Shown: in pieces, positions 26,264-36,144 of the stretch
Layout of the letters: each line of letters opens with the position of its first letter
Numbering within the stretch: the stretch's first letter is position 1
Assembly (NCBI RefSeq): GCF_013141695.1
Contig: NZ_WHNY01000067.1
Span: forward strand, 521,107 to 585,106
Direction of reading: 5' to 3'
Source of the DNA: Paenibacillus plantarum
GTDB taxonomy: Bacteria > Bacillota > Bacilli > Paenibacillales > NBRC-103111
Length of the DNA stretch: 64,000 nt
Program-made: the position numbers and the translations under genes
Notes under the pieces: generated by a model
Database searches by the model: none
What the model was told of the DNA's origin: nothing
The model's input: the letters and a program-made list of their open reading frames with translations, nothing else

Positions 26264-28420
26264 TTAACCTGAATGAATCACACTTTTGTTAATGGGGGGC
26301 ATGCTGCGGTATTGCATGGGGGTTACACCGGTATACTGTTTGAACTTGGTTCCGAAATACCCGGGACTCCTATAACCCGATTGTTCGGCCACATCTGAAA
26401 TCGATAAGCGATCGTCTGCCAGAAGCTCTTTGGCTTTCTCTATTCTGATCTTCGTTAAATAATCGGCAATGGTCTGCGAATACTGCTCTTTGAAAACCTT
26501 GCAAATAAATTGCTTGGAATAAGATGTGACATTTGCTAATTCGTCCAAGGAAATGTCGTGCTGAAGATTTTCCTCGATGTAAGACTTCAAGGTATGGGCC
26601 AATACGGAATGCAATGATTCAGGTCGGTACTGTAGCCGAACCGCCAACTCCAGACTAAGCGCTTCCAGGGACTGAAGTGTAGCCGTAAAAGTTTCTTTTT
26701 TATGACTGCTCATCAGTTCGTTCGGACTCTTGAAGACGTAGTCACCGGTCATGGCTTCCAGCATGATCTTGGTCAAACACAATGTAAGCTGGTTCAGGTA
26801 CAGCTCAATTCCCTGGATCGAATAGCTTTCTGCTTGCATACGGGTATGAATGTCGGCAAAGTAGTGTTGGATCTGCTCGGGAGTTCCTCCGTGGATCAGA
26901 TTCTCGAATATCTCCCCAGGCATCAAATCCAATAGGACAGAGCTTCTTGTCCTGATTTCCTGATAGATTACGATACTCTGTTCGCCAAGGAGAAATTTAT
27001 ATTGGGCTGCTTCCTGAGCCTCTGTGAATGAAACGATTAATTGCTCAGCCTCCTCCACGATACAACCGATACCGGCAGAGAATTTGAGTTCCTCCCCGAT
27101 CTTGAGGCGGAGGGCATTCAGCTCGTTACGGATTTCGGCCACCCGTGACACTTCATCGGTTTCTTCCGTATCGTCTAACTGATACACGATCGCGATGTGT
27201 TCTTTGCCCCATGGGATTGAGATGAGAGACAATCTTTGCTGCTTCTGTTCCAGCTTCTCTTTCAGTTCATCCCTGCGATGGGGCTCAACAGGTGTGAGGA
27301 GAGCGGCAGCGAATGCACCCTTCTCAGGAAAGGGGAACTGCTTCTCATCAACGGATAACGTACCACTCAACATATCCTGCAGATGCTTATCCCGGACATG
27401 TCGATGCAATTGATTGATGCGGTACGTCAGGAGCTGAATCGGCTTATCCAGTCTTAGGGACAGTAAGTAAGACAATAACAGACCAATGATCAGAATACTT
27501 GCAATGACGAGCCATATTTCTTTTTTCAACGTTTGCGTCAATAACAAATAGGAGGTAATCGGACGAATGCTTGCGTAAGACCACCCCAATTGAGACCTTT
27601 CGGGGGGGAGTACGGACAGCACGGTGCCATTGCGATAAGGGATAGTTGTTACTTGACTCTGCAAGAGAGGCGCAACAATTTGGTTATCATCGAGAACCGG
27701 ACCCTTACCTGTCAGATCGGAGGATAACATCCCCGTATCTGTAAACAGGTAGATTTGCTCCTTTGAGTGGCGCAGCATGTTCCGCACATTGTTCATCAGT
27801 TCTTCAGCATTAACATCCACAATCATATAGCCTTTGACATTGGAGCCAGCAGATTTATAAGGCAAGGTATAGATATACGACAGAACCTTATGGTCTGATC
27901 CTTCGGCACTCACTTGATCGCGAACAAACCATTTATGAGGCTCAATCGTTTGTAAATGATCGATTAATGGACCGTTCGGAGAACGCTGCGGATCTGCATA
28001 AAAGTAATTCGTATCTACAATGAACCCCGATCTGTCAAACACAATCGTTACGTTGTCCAGTCCGGGTTGAGTAATTGACAGCGTTTTCAAATCATGAACT
28101 AAACGAGTTGCACGGAAATAATTCCCGTCGATAGGGTGATCCAGGAAGAAATGAACCTCCTCCATACTGGATTCTCGAATTGTTGTCATCGCTTTATCCA
28201 ATAATGCGTTATGATAACGCTCCAGGTAATTGTCTTCCACATAGGATTTAACGCGCTCAAGTTCATATAAGCTTTCCTTGGATATTTCCTTGGCAAGCAG
28301 GTCATTGGTACGTTTCGTAAAATAACCACCGAATAAACTGATAATTACGACAGTTAATGCAAGGTAAGATAGTACAAGTTTACGCAAGTAACCACTAGGT
28401 TTTTTAAATAATATCCACAT
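26264..28420 (-). CDS. Membrane-bound AraC-family regulator with extracellular sensor
   Basis: 718 residues. A membrane helix at about 14-35, an extracellular sensor of about 260 residues (probable Cache fold), a second helix near 300-320 (WLVIASILIIGLLLSYLLSL), a cytoplasmic linker, and a C-terminal AraC double helix-turn-helix (about 610-710, DELANVTSYSKQFICKVFK and ISDVAEQSGYRSPGYFGTKFK). Such YtdP/YesS-like regulators sense extracellular glycan products and activate neighbouring ABC importer operons. AAAGGGGG precedes the ATG. It is placed between the ABC operon and the divergent heparinase-like gene and likely controls both. Confidence 0.92.
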   Translation of the reverse strand: MWILFKKPSGYLRKLVLSYLALTVVIISLFGGYFTKRTNDLLAKEISKESLYELERVKSYVEDNYLERYHNALLDKAMTTIRESSMEEVHFFLDHPIDGNYFRATRLVHDLKTLSITQPGLDNVTIVFDRSGFIVDTNYFYADPQRSPNGPLIDHLQTIEPHKWFVRDQVSAEGSDHKVLSYIYTLPYKSAGSNVKGYMIVDVNAEELMNNVRNMLRHSKEQIYLFTDTGMLSSDLTGKGPVLDDNQIVAPLLQSQVTTIPYRNGTVLSVLPPERSQLGWSYASIRPITSYLLLTQTLKKEIWLVIASILIIGLLLSYLLSLRLDKPIQLLTYRINQLHRHVRDKHLQDMLSGTLSVDEKQFPFPEKGAFAAALLTPVEPHRRDELKEKLEQKQQRLSLISIPWGKEHIAIVYQLDDTEETDEVSRVAEIRNELNALRLKIGEELKFSAGIGCIVEEAEQLIVSFTEAQEAAQYKFLLGEQSIVIYQEIRTRSSVLLDLMPGEIFENLIHGGTPEQIQHYFADIHTRMQAESYSIQGIELYLNQLTLCLTKIMLEAMTGDYVFKSPNELMSSHKKETFTATLQSLEALSLELAVRLQYRPESLHSVLAHTLKSYIEENLQHDISLDELANVTSYSKQFICKVFKEQYSQTIADYLTKIRIEKAKELLADDRLSISDVAEQSGYRSPGYFGTKFKQYTGVTPMQYRSMPPINKSVIHSG

Positions 28421-28715
28421 ATGCGTTCCCCCTTTCTGCTATGAGTTGCGATATTCCTGCATCATAACTAAATTTACTGGCAAAGTAAAGCGGTTCCACA
28501 TAGCCTACTTCACTGCCAATTCCGGTGATGGGGGCTGCGATAAGACGGGTATTCTCGTCCTCATCCTGGGATCTTTCTGTTTCCAACGATTCATAATTTA
28601 AACATCAAATTCAAATAGTGAGATTGTTGCCTTGAAATAAAACGCTTACCCTTAAAGAGGATGAAGCCTTCTGGAATTGGGCAGATCCAAACCAAATGCG
28701 AAAGGGTGCGAATTC
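28421..28715. promoter_or_regulatory. Divergent intergenic region with a possible cre site
   Basis: Holds the control region of the sensor-regulator (minus) and the heparinase-like gene (plus). A catabolite-responsive-element-like sequence with core AAAACGCTT is at about 28636-28650. No convincing -35/-10 pair was found for the plus-strand gene; AAAGGGTG before 28716 is its ribosome binding site. Confidence 0.35.
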
Positions 28716-31700
28716 ATGAAGAGAAGAAGGATTAACAAGACATTGATTTCAATTCTGCTTGTATGCATGTTGTTTACCCTAAGTCCCTTACCAGCCCAGT
28801 TTGGAGGGATTCCCCTTGCTTCCGCAGACAGCCTTCCTTCGAATCTGGTTTCGAATAGCGGGTTTGAAGATGATCTCGACGCAAACGGCCAACCGGACAA
28901 CTGGGTGCTCTCTAATGTAGGAGTAACAAGCGCAAGCGTTACCCTTGATACTTATTACGCGATTGAGGGGAGTAAGAGCGCCAAAGTTACTTTTACCGCA
29001 AATTCTCTGGCAGAAACTCATTATGCACAGATGCTTAGCACTCCGATACCTGTTAAAAAAAGTACCGCCTATACAGTTTCCTTCCAAACAGGGTTCAGTG
29101 GAGCGTTATCTGCCGTTAATGCAAGGGTCGTCTGGTACGATGAAAATGGAGCTTACATAGCCGGCAACGACTTGATAATTTGGAATCAGACGGTGAATAA
29201 CAACAGTTCCGCCTTCAGCGGCTGGAAGTATAAAGCGGCGGGCACTCCCAACTCCCCGATTAATGCAACGACGGCGCGCATTCAGCTACGCTTTGAAAAT
29301 GCCGCATCCGATAGTGGAATCATCTATTTGGATGATGTTAATTTGGTCGAAGGCAATGAGGAGCGGCTTGGAAATATACTGCCGAATGCGGATTTCGAAC
29401 GGGATGCAGCCGGGGATACCGTACCGGATAATTGGACCGTGACCAAAACCATCGGCAGCGCCACCGCCGCATTGTCTGATGAACAGGTACTTGAAGGGAA
29501 TAAGAGCTTGAAATTCAATATTCCGTCCGGGACAAAAGCTTTGAATTCGTACGTAAAGATTAAATCTGCTTATGTCAAATCAATTCAAGAATCGGAGACA
29601 TACCTATATCGGGCCTATTTGAACTACTTGGGCTCGAATATGAATAACGAAGTCGATATAAGGGTCCTTTGGTACAGTACGGCCGATCTGGTTAATCCGC
29701 TTCGGGCAGACCATATTTATCAGATGACCCTCGTATACAATGATCCTGTGAACCATGCCGGATGGAAGATGTTCGAGAGTAATCTTATTCCACCTGCTTC
29801 GGCCGATAGAGCCATTTTCGAGGTAGCCGTAACTTCCAAAAGCACAACGGCCGCCGGAACGTTCTATGTGGATAACATGTACTTCGGTAAGAATAAACTG
29901 ATGAATCCGTCCTTTGAATACGAGGATGTAGTTGATAACGCGACTATGGCCAATATGCCCGACGGCAAGATAGACGGTTGGGAATTTGCTGATCTGGATC
30001 AGAACGCGGCGTCGCTGACGGTTGACGCAACTTATGCCAAAGACGGTAAATTCAGCGGGAAGCTGTCCATTCCGGCTGGCTCTCCGACCACAGATCAGGC
30101 TTATGCAGAGCTGAAAAGCGGCAAACGGCCGATCGATAGCTCCCAAACCATGTTGGCCAAGCTATCCTTCAATTTGAGAGGCAAACTTCATCGAATACAT
30201 AGTCAAATCCTTTTCTTTGACACTGCCGGCACGCAGATTGCAGCCAAGGACATATGGGACGAAACGATCCTTTACGACTCGGCGGTGTTGAGCGGCTGGT
30301 TCAATAAAAATCTGACGGTGATCCCCCCTGCAAACGCAACAGCAGCGCAGATTGCTATCCGTGTTTATACGCCATCGAGCTTATCTAATGAGGGAGCGGT
30401 GTATGTAGATAATGCTTATTTAGGCAAAAATGAAACCTATTCTCTCATCGCCAACAATAATGTGGAAGATATTTTGGATCCGATGTGGATCAGGACAATG
30501 AACAGCGAGCAATACTGGAAGCTGAAGCATAATGTCAACAACACAGCTGGGAATTTCGGGATATCTCGGGAAACCAGTGAACTTATGGTTTGGTATAAAC
30601 AGACGGCAGGGACATACAACGAGGTACTCTACCAGCGAGAATTCAATTTGGATGTGCAGGGTATTTACGATCGGGTCATTATCGACACCAGCGGCGCCGG
30701 CGGTAAGGAAATCATTATGAGGGTGAATTACATCGATACGAGTGGGATGCCGGAGACAGTCGAAAGCATCAAAGAAATTACGGACGGCAAATATAAGGAA
30801 GTTCCGCTGGATTTGGTGAATCCGAAGATGCTGACGAGCATTGAACTGGGTATACGAGATCGAGCGGGAGCCGTGGAAATCCATGACGAAATTGCCGGCG
30901 CGAACTTTCATTGGATCATGCTTAAGAAGCCGGGCATGGAGACAAAACCGAACCATAGCCAAACCCCGATGAAGAGTACCATTGACGACCTATTGACGAT
31001 AGGTATTCCCCATGGTCTTCTTTTCTCTCGCTCCGATGTTGCGACCTTAAGGAATAGAATCAAGACAGGTGTGGACAAAGATATATTCGATCAGGTGCAG
31101 AAGCAAGCCGACGCATACCTCAGCTATGTGCCGGAGAACGACATCGATGGTTATCTGCCTCCGTCTGACACTGCCAAAGGCAATTATTCACGTGACGGCA
31201 ACGATATACCGCTGGGTTGGCCGGATAAAATTACCAAGCTGTCATACGCTTATGTGATGACAGGCAATCTGGCCTATGCCGATATGGCTCGCCGTATTCT
31301 GCTGACCATGGCCGATACGCCGGAGTGGACGCAATCCTTCATGTACCGCAGAACGGAAAAGCCGAACCCCGACGGGCGCTGGTCACCGTTCAATGAAGCG
31401 CAGGCGGTTGTCGCAGCTAGTCTTGGCTACGACTGGATTTATAATACACTGACAGATGAAGAAAGAACGCTCATTCGCAACGCTATCCGGGACAAAGGTG
31501 TCAAATATCTGGATGCGTTCGTGAACACGCAAACGTTCTGGCAAACCAATAATCAAGGGCTTGATTTCAACGGAGCTCTCGCCGTGGGCGCGATTGTCAT
31601 TAACGACACCGCAAAGATTGCCAAAGCCAAGACCAACCTGGAGACTGTTATCAATAACTATTACAAGCCTGACGGGGATACCGATGAAGGTATGAACTAT

Positions 31701-34484
31701 TGGATTTATTCTACTTCTTCAGCAATATTTGGCGCTGAGGTGTTGTCCCGCTACAATCCAAGCTGGACTTCTGGTTTAAAGACCGATGGACTGAAGCGAT
31801 CGATTGAGTTCGTTCTTCATAATATTTCGATCGGTTCAGACAAGCCGCTGCAAACGTTGAATTTTAATGATGGCAATACCCTGTATATGAATGCCAATCA
31901 CATAGCCGATTATTATGCATCGCAACAGTTTCAGAATCCATACGACAAGTGGGTGTGGCAAATCGGTACGAATGAGAACGAATTATTCGTCTCCGTATCC
32001 GGCAATCCTGTATTCAACCTGATTTTCTCCAACCAAACCGAAGCCTCATACCCGCAGTTACCTCTGTATGTTAACTTTGATGGCAATACAGCGAAGGCTG
32101 GAACAGGTTACATGTTCATGAGAAGCGGCTGGGAGCAAGGCGACGATATTATGCTCGGATTTGCCGGAGGGCAATGGCCAGCTGGTCATTATCATCTCGA
32201 CAGGAATTCATTCATTCTGGAAGGCTACGGCGCCAAGTTTATTCAGGATCGCGGCAGAACGCTATTTTCCGACCCTTCCTATGCGGATTACATCAGAACG
32301 GCAAGTCACAATACGATCTCCCTGAATGGCGAGGATCAAATATGGAAGAAATCAGGGTCTGCGGCACAGGTCGAAAGGGAGTTCGCATCACCGCTCTTTG
32401 ATTTCTATTCGAGCGAAGCGAAAGATGCCTACAACACCGGAGCTGTGCAGAAAATGAGTTCTTTCAAGCGCAATATCGTATATGCGAGGCCGGACATCTT
32501 CTTTATCGTAGATGAAGTTACCCCGACCGCAGCATCGACCATACAATATAATCTGCATACACGTCAACCTCGTTCGGTGAACGGGAACATGATTACCTTC
32601 ACTGATTTTGCAACGAATTCAAGTCTTGAGATGGGGATTGTACTTCCGGCTTCCGGTAGCTACTCGCTCATGCCCGAGCAGCAGATCAAGGGAGACTCCG
32701 GCAATACGAATCTATACGATTTTCAGATGTACACACCCACAGCCAGATTGAATGAGAAGTTCTTCACAGTCTACCGACCAAAGCGATCCGGAGAGCAAGG
32801 GATGACCATTAATCAGATCGATGCAGACGTTCGCGAGATCAACGTGCCTGGCGGCGCTTATACGACTGCATATGGCAATACGATCACCACCCATGTGAAT
32901 ACGGATGCCAAATTCGCCCTGATGTACAAGAAGGAGACTGATAACTATGTATCTACTGTCGGTCTCATGAAAGGATCTAGACTTGCTTATAAAGGCGTGC
33001 AGTTGATATCTGCCAACGTTGTCAGTGATATATCAGTCGAGTGGAAGCCGGATCATACTGTGAGCGGTAAGATCAAGACGGATGGCGCGGGGACTGTAAC
33101 TCTCATTTCGCCTTATGACGGAATGACGCAATACCAGTTTACTTTCACGGAGGCTGGGGAGCAAATCATCTCTAATACCCTGAGAACTGTGAATGCCGGC
33201 AAGAAAAGCGAAACGCTGAAGATCGGCTTCACACGGCAAATATCACTGCAGGGAAGACTCTATGATGGAACTCCGTCAGATCTGAGTACTGCCTCGAAAA
33301 CATTCACGAGCAGCAATGTGAACATTGCTACCGTCAGCAGCAGTGGATTGGTGACAGGCTTATCGGAAGGAACGGCGGAAATCACCGCTGAAGTGACTTT
33401 ATCAGGCGTTACGCGGGTAGTTAGTGTGAAAGTGACTGTAACTCCACTTGTGATCGGGAATCTGATCGTTAACGGCGGGCTTGACACTAATAGCAATAAT
33501 TGGGACATAGCTAACTATAATGCCGCAGCGATCACCATGGATAACGTGACCCATCATGGGGGAACTGGGAGCTTAAAGTTGTCCATCGCTAATGCATCAG
33601 GCGGAGCTTTTATGAACACGCACGTCACCAGTACAAGGTTCGATATTAAGGAAAACGGGCTTTATGAGGCGAAGTTTTGGTACAAGATCGCTGCTGCGAC
33701 GGTTGCGACGGCAACGAATGTGAACAAGCTCACAGGCAAAGTATACTGGTATGACAAAGACGGATATCGGATTGGCGGCCAGAACGATATCCTTATTGAT
33801 CGAAATGCCACCGCTCCACAATCGACCGGATGGCTCCAGGCCCATGCTAAGGTTGTCGCCCCGGCGGGAGCAGTAAGCGGCAAATTAACCGTGTTTCTGT
33901 GGACAGACATGAAGAATGCCATAGACCTGTGGCTGGATGATATGGAAGTCACCTTCGAAGGTCAAGGGTTACTGGCTACGCAAAGTTTTGAAATAGACAC
34001 CGATCAGAATGGAGTAGCTAACAATTGGAGCGGCTTGTATACCAATGGAGCATATTCTAACGTAAGCTTCTCCAAAGACGATGTTGCTAAGGCAGATGGT
34101 GATTATAGTCAGAAATATACGTTCAGTGGAACGAATCTCGATAACACCATCGTATATTTGAACAGTGATATTTTTGCGATTAACCCGAACTCCACCTACC
34201 GTTTTAGAGGACAGGAGCAGCACAGTGGCAAGTTGTATAAACAAGCAGCATATGTCATTTGGTACAACTCCGGCAATCAGGAAGTTGGAACGCGCTCATT
34301 ATTATACGATGACAATGTGAGTTACAACTCGTCTACTCCTTCAGGCTGGGTTCAGAAGGAAGCTAACGCAATTGCTCCGCCACAAGGCGTTGGAGCGGTG
34401 AAAGCCAGAATTCAGCTCAGAACCCTGACGAAGACAGGAGATAGCGGATCAGCCTGGTATGATGACATTTATTTCGGTGAGTAA
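28716..34484 (+). CDS. Giant secreted heparinase II/III-like polysaccharide lyase
   Basis: 1922 residues. Signal peptide to about residue 37. Three tandem CBM-like beta-sandwich modules (about 38-214, 217-393, 394-571), each opening LVSNSGFE/LPNADFE/MNPSFE and closing with YLDDVN/YVDNMY-type strands. A further beta region (575-745), an alginate-lyase-like alpha toroid (about 768-1090), then the heparinase II/III beta-sandwich with GHYHLDRNSF near residue 1158, whose His and Tyr are likely catalytic. A Big2-like Ig domain (1508-1575) and two more CBM-like modules (1581-1748, 1750-1922) follow. It probably cleaves an acidic polysaccharide outside the cell by beta-elimination. No SLH or sortase anchor. 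The start ATG follows AAAGGGTG; the upstream in-frame ATG has no site. Confidence 0.85.
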   Translation: MKRRRINKTLISILLVCMLFTLSPLPAQFGGIPLASADSLPSNLVSNSGFEDDLDANGQPDNWVLSNVGVTSASVTLDTYYAIEGSKSAKVTFTANSLAETHYAQMLSTPIPVKKSTAYTVSFQTGFSGALSAVNARVVWYDENGAYIAGNDLIIWNQTVNNNSSAFSGWKYKAAGTPNSPINATTARIQLRFENAASDSGIIYLDDVNLVEGNEERLGNILPNADFERDAAGDTVPDNWTVTKTIGSATAALSDEQVLEGNKSLKFNIPSGTKALNSYVKIKSAYVKSIQESETYLYRAYLNYLGSNMNNEVDIRVLWYSTADLVNPLRADHIYQMTLVYNDPVNHAGWKMFESNLIPPASADRAIFEVAVTSKSTTAAGTFYVDNMYFGKNKLMNPSFEYEDVVDNATMANMPDGKIDGWEFADLDQNAASLTVDATYAKDGKFSGKLSIPAGSPTTDQAYAELKSGKRPIDSSQTMLAKLSFNLRGKLHRIHSQILFFDTAGTQIAAKDIWDETILYDSAVLSGWFNKNLTVIPPANATAAQIAIRVYTPSSLSNEGAVYVDNAYLGKNETYSLIANNNVEDILDPMWIRTMNSEQYWKLKHNVNNTAGNFGISRETSELMVWYKQTAGTYNEVLYQREFNLDVQGIYDRVIIDTSGAGGKEIIMRVNYIDTSGMPETVESIKEITDGKYKEVPLDLVNPKMLTSIELGIRDRAGAVEIHDEIAGANFHWIMLKKPGMETKPNHSQTPMKSTIDDLLTIGIPHGLLFSRSDVATLRNRIKTGVDKDIFDQVQKQADAYLSYVPENDIDGYLPPSDTAKGNYSRDGNDIPLGWPDKITKLSYAYVMTGNLAYADMARRILLTMADTPEWTQSFMYRRTEKPNPDGRWSPFNEAQAVVAASLGYDWIYNTLTDEERTLIRNAIRDKGVKYLDAFVNTQTFWQTNNQGLDFNGALAVGAIVINDTAKIAKAKTNLETVINNYYKPDGDTDEGMNYWIYSTSSAIFGAEVLSRYNPSWTSGLKTDGLKRSIEFVLHNISIGSDKPLQTLNFNDGNTLYMNANHIADYYASQQFQNPYDKWVWQIGTNENELFVSVSGNPVFNLIFSNQTEASYPQLPLYVNFDGNTAKAGTGYMFMRSGWEQGDDIMLGFAGGQWPAGHYHLDRNSFILEGYGAKFIQDRGRTLFSDPSYADYIRTASHNTISLNGEDQIWKKSGSAAQVEREFASPLFDFYSSEAKDAYNTGAVQKMSSFKRNIVYARPDIFFIVDEVTPTAASTIQYNLHTRQPRSVNGNMITFTDFATNSSLEMGIVLPASGSYSLMPEQQIKGDSGNTNLYDFQMYTPTARLNEKFFTVYRPKRSGEQGMTINQIDADVREINVPGGAYTTAYGNTITTHVNTDAKFALMYKKETDNYVSTVGLMKGSRLAYKGVQLISANVVSDISVEWKPDHTVSGKIKTDGAGTVTLISPYDGMTQYQFTFTEAGEQIISNTLRTVNAGKKSETLKIGFTRQISLQGRLYDGTPSDLSTASKTFTSSNVNIATVSSSGLVTGLSEGTAEITAEVTLSGVTRVVSVKVTVTPLVIGNLIVNGGLDTNSNNWDIANYNAAAITMDNVTHHGGTGSLKLSIANASGGAFMNTHVTSTRFDIKENGLYEAKFWYKIAAATVATATNVNKLTGKVYWYDKDGYRIGGQNDILIDRNATAPQSTGWLQAHAKVVAPAGAVSGKLTVFLWTDMKNAIDLWLDDMEVTFEGQGLLATQSFEIDTDQNGVANNWSGLYTNGAYSNVSFSKDDVAKADGDYSQKYTFSGTNLDNTIVYLNSDIFAINPNSTYRFRGQEQHSGKLYKQAAYVIWYNSGNQEVGTRSLLYDDNVSYNSSTPSGWVQKEANAIAPPQGVGAVKARIQLRTLTKTGDSGSAWYDDIYFGE

Positions 34485-34538
34485 CTTACGAGTTGTAGTA
34501 GGTAATCAAATAACCATGAAAAAGTTAATTTTTTTCAT

Positions 34539-34568
34539 TTGACTGCAATCGCTTTCGTATTCTATGCT
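34539..34568 (+). promoter_or_regulatory. Promoter of the MATE gene, overlapping a weak cre-like sequence
   Basis: TTGACT, an 18-bp spacer and TATGCT. Bases 34544-34557 (minus-strand core CGAAAGCGATTGCA) match the cre consensus at most positions and would place a repressor on the spacer. Confidence 0.45.
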
Positions 34569-34601
34569 AATTGCATTTGCAATAACTAGAGGTGAAGACG
34601 A

Positions 34602-35984
34602 ATGAAAGACATAGATTCAACAGCATCGTGGCAAAAACTCCGTCTATTCGCAGTCACTTGGCCGATTTTTATTGACTCTGTTTTACGTATGATGTTAGGT
34701 ACTGCGGATGTCTTCATGTTAAGCCGAATTTCGGATGAAGTAACGGGAGCCGTAGGTTTGGCGAATGAAATCATTGTGTTCTGTATTCTAATGTTTGGTT
34801 TTGTGGGTATCGGGACGAGTGTGGCTGTGGCTCAGCATTTGGGAGCAGGTAAGGTGAAGGAAGCAAGTCGAATTTCTGCAACAGCCATTACAATTAATTT
34901 GATTTTCGGCATTATCGTAAGTATCGCGTTAGTTGTGTTTGGTGAGCCGTTGATGCATCTGATGCATTTGGATCCTCAGCAAATTGCGATCGCCAAAAAA
35001 TACTTAACGATCATCTCCGGATTTATTTGGATTGAAGCGTTGTCGTATGCGATTTCTTCAGTATTGCGTTCCAATGGTCAGACCCGAGATGTGATGTTCG
35101 TTACGTTGGGGGTTAATGTGATTCACATCGTGGGTAACAGTCTCCTGATTTTCGGGAATTTGGGATTCCCTGAATGGGGAGTTACTGGGGCGGCTGTTTC
35201 AACGGTTGTAAGTCGATTTCTTGGACTCATTGTTCTTGTGATCATCTTGTACCGTCGCTTACAGGTTCCTATTCTTCTTAAGCACTATGTGAGCTTCAAG
35301 TCTAAGATTGTGAAGCAAATTCTTAGTATCGGATTACCTTCTGCTGGAGAGCATGTTTCATGGCAGTCGCAGTATTTGATGATTTTCAGCTTTATTAATA
35401 TTATCGGGGCTACAGCGCTAAGTGCGCATGTGTATGTGATGAATGTGACCAATTATTTCATGGCTCTGGGAATGGCCATTGGCATGGGGACAGAAATTAT
35501 TATTGGGCACATGGTGGGTGCTGGGGCTTTCCAAGCGGCTTATCATAAATTGATCCGAAGCTTGAAGATTACGTTTGTTCTGACATTCGTCATCGTAGGC
35601 ATTACCTCGATCTTCCGTAAAGAACTGCTCGGACTATTTACCGATAATCCCGATATCATTGCTATGGGATCGACAATTCTACTTCTTTCTATCATTTTAG
35701 AACCAGGTAGAACGTTTAACTTGGTTGTCATTAATTCCTTGCGTGCTGCTGGAGATGCTAGATTCCCAGTGATGATGGGGGTTGTCTCCATGTGGGGGAT
35801 TGCTGTTCCATTAGCCTATTATCTCGGGATTCATCTAGAGATGGGACTACTCGGTGTCTGGATTGCATTTACAGTTGATGAGTGGGTAAGAGGCTTGTTG
35901 ATGTATCTGCGTTGGCGAAGCCGTGTATGGCAAAGTAAATCATTGGTTAAACCAAGCGGCGAGACATTGGCTCATTCGGCTTGA
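34602..35984 (+). CDS. MATE-family efflux transporter
   Basis: 460 residues, twelve membrane helices in two pseudo-symmetric halves. Typical MATE features are LRLFAVTWPIFIDSVLRMMLGTADVFML at the N-terminus and GAAVSTVVSRFLG in TM6. It exports cationic drugs or metabolites in exchange for sodium or protons. ATG after AGAGGTGAA. Monocistronic with its own terminator, and not obviously tied to the glycan locus next door. Confidence 0.93.
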   Translation: MKDIDSTASWQKLRLFAVTWPIFIDSVLRMMLGTADVFMLSRISDEVTGAVGLANEIIVFCILMFGFVGIGTSVAVAQHLGAGKVKEASRISATAITINLIFGIIVSIALVVFGEPLMHLMHLDPQQIAIAKKYLTIISGFIWIEALSYAISSVLRSNGQTRDVMFVTLGVNVIHIVGNSLLIFGNLGFPEWGVTGAAVSTVVSRFLGLIVLVIILYRRLQVPILLKHYVSFKSKIVKQILSIGLPSAGEHVSWQSQYLMIFSFINIIGATALSAHVYVMNVTNYFMALGMAIGMGTEIIIGHMVGAGAFQAAYHKLIRSLKITFVLTFVIVGITSIFRKELLGLFTDNPDIIAMGSTILLLSIILEPGRTFNLVVINSLRAAGDARFPVMMGVVSMWGIAVPLAYYLGIHLEMGLLGVWIAFTVDEWVRGLLMYLRWRSRVWQSKSLVKPSGETLAHSA

Positions 35985-35992
35985 TGGTAAAT

Positions 35993-36040
35993 GAAGAAGC
36001 CTAAAACTCTTGATGAGAGAGTTCTAGGCTTCTTTCGTTT
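35993..36040 (+). terminator. Terminator after the MATE gene
   Basis: Stem GAAGAAGCCTA / TAGGCTTCTTT(C) with an inner AACTCT/AGAGTT arm, followed by a T-rich stretch. Confidence 0.8.
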
Positions 36041-36144
36041 TATGAAAAGGATGACAAGAGGGTTGTGGCTGGCGGCTGGTAATCATACTATATTCAGTTT
36101 CTCGTAAAAGAATTGGATGTTTGTAGGAAATCATAGAAAACGTG

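Noticed and set aside
29604..30962. Two 180-codon minus-strand frames inside the heparinase-like gene
   Set aside because: Shadows of the long plus-strand gene, with no ribosome binding site and no recognisable domain.
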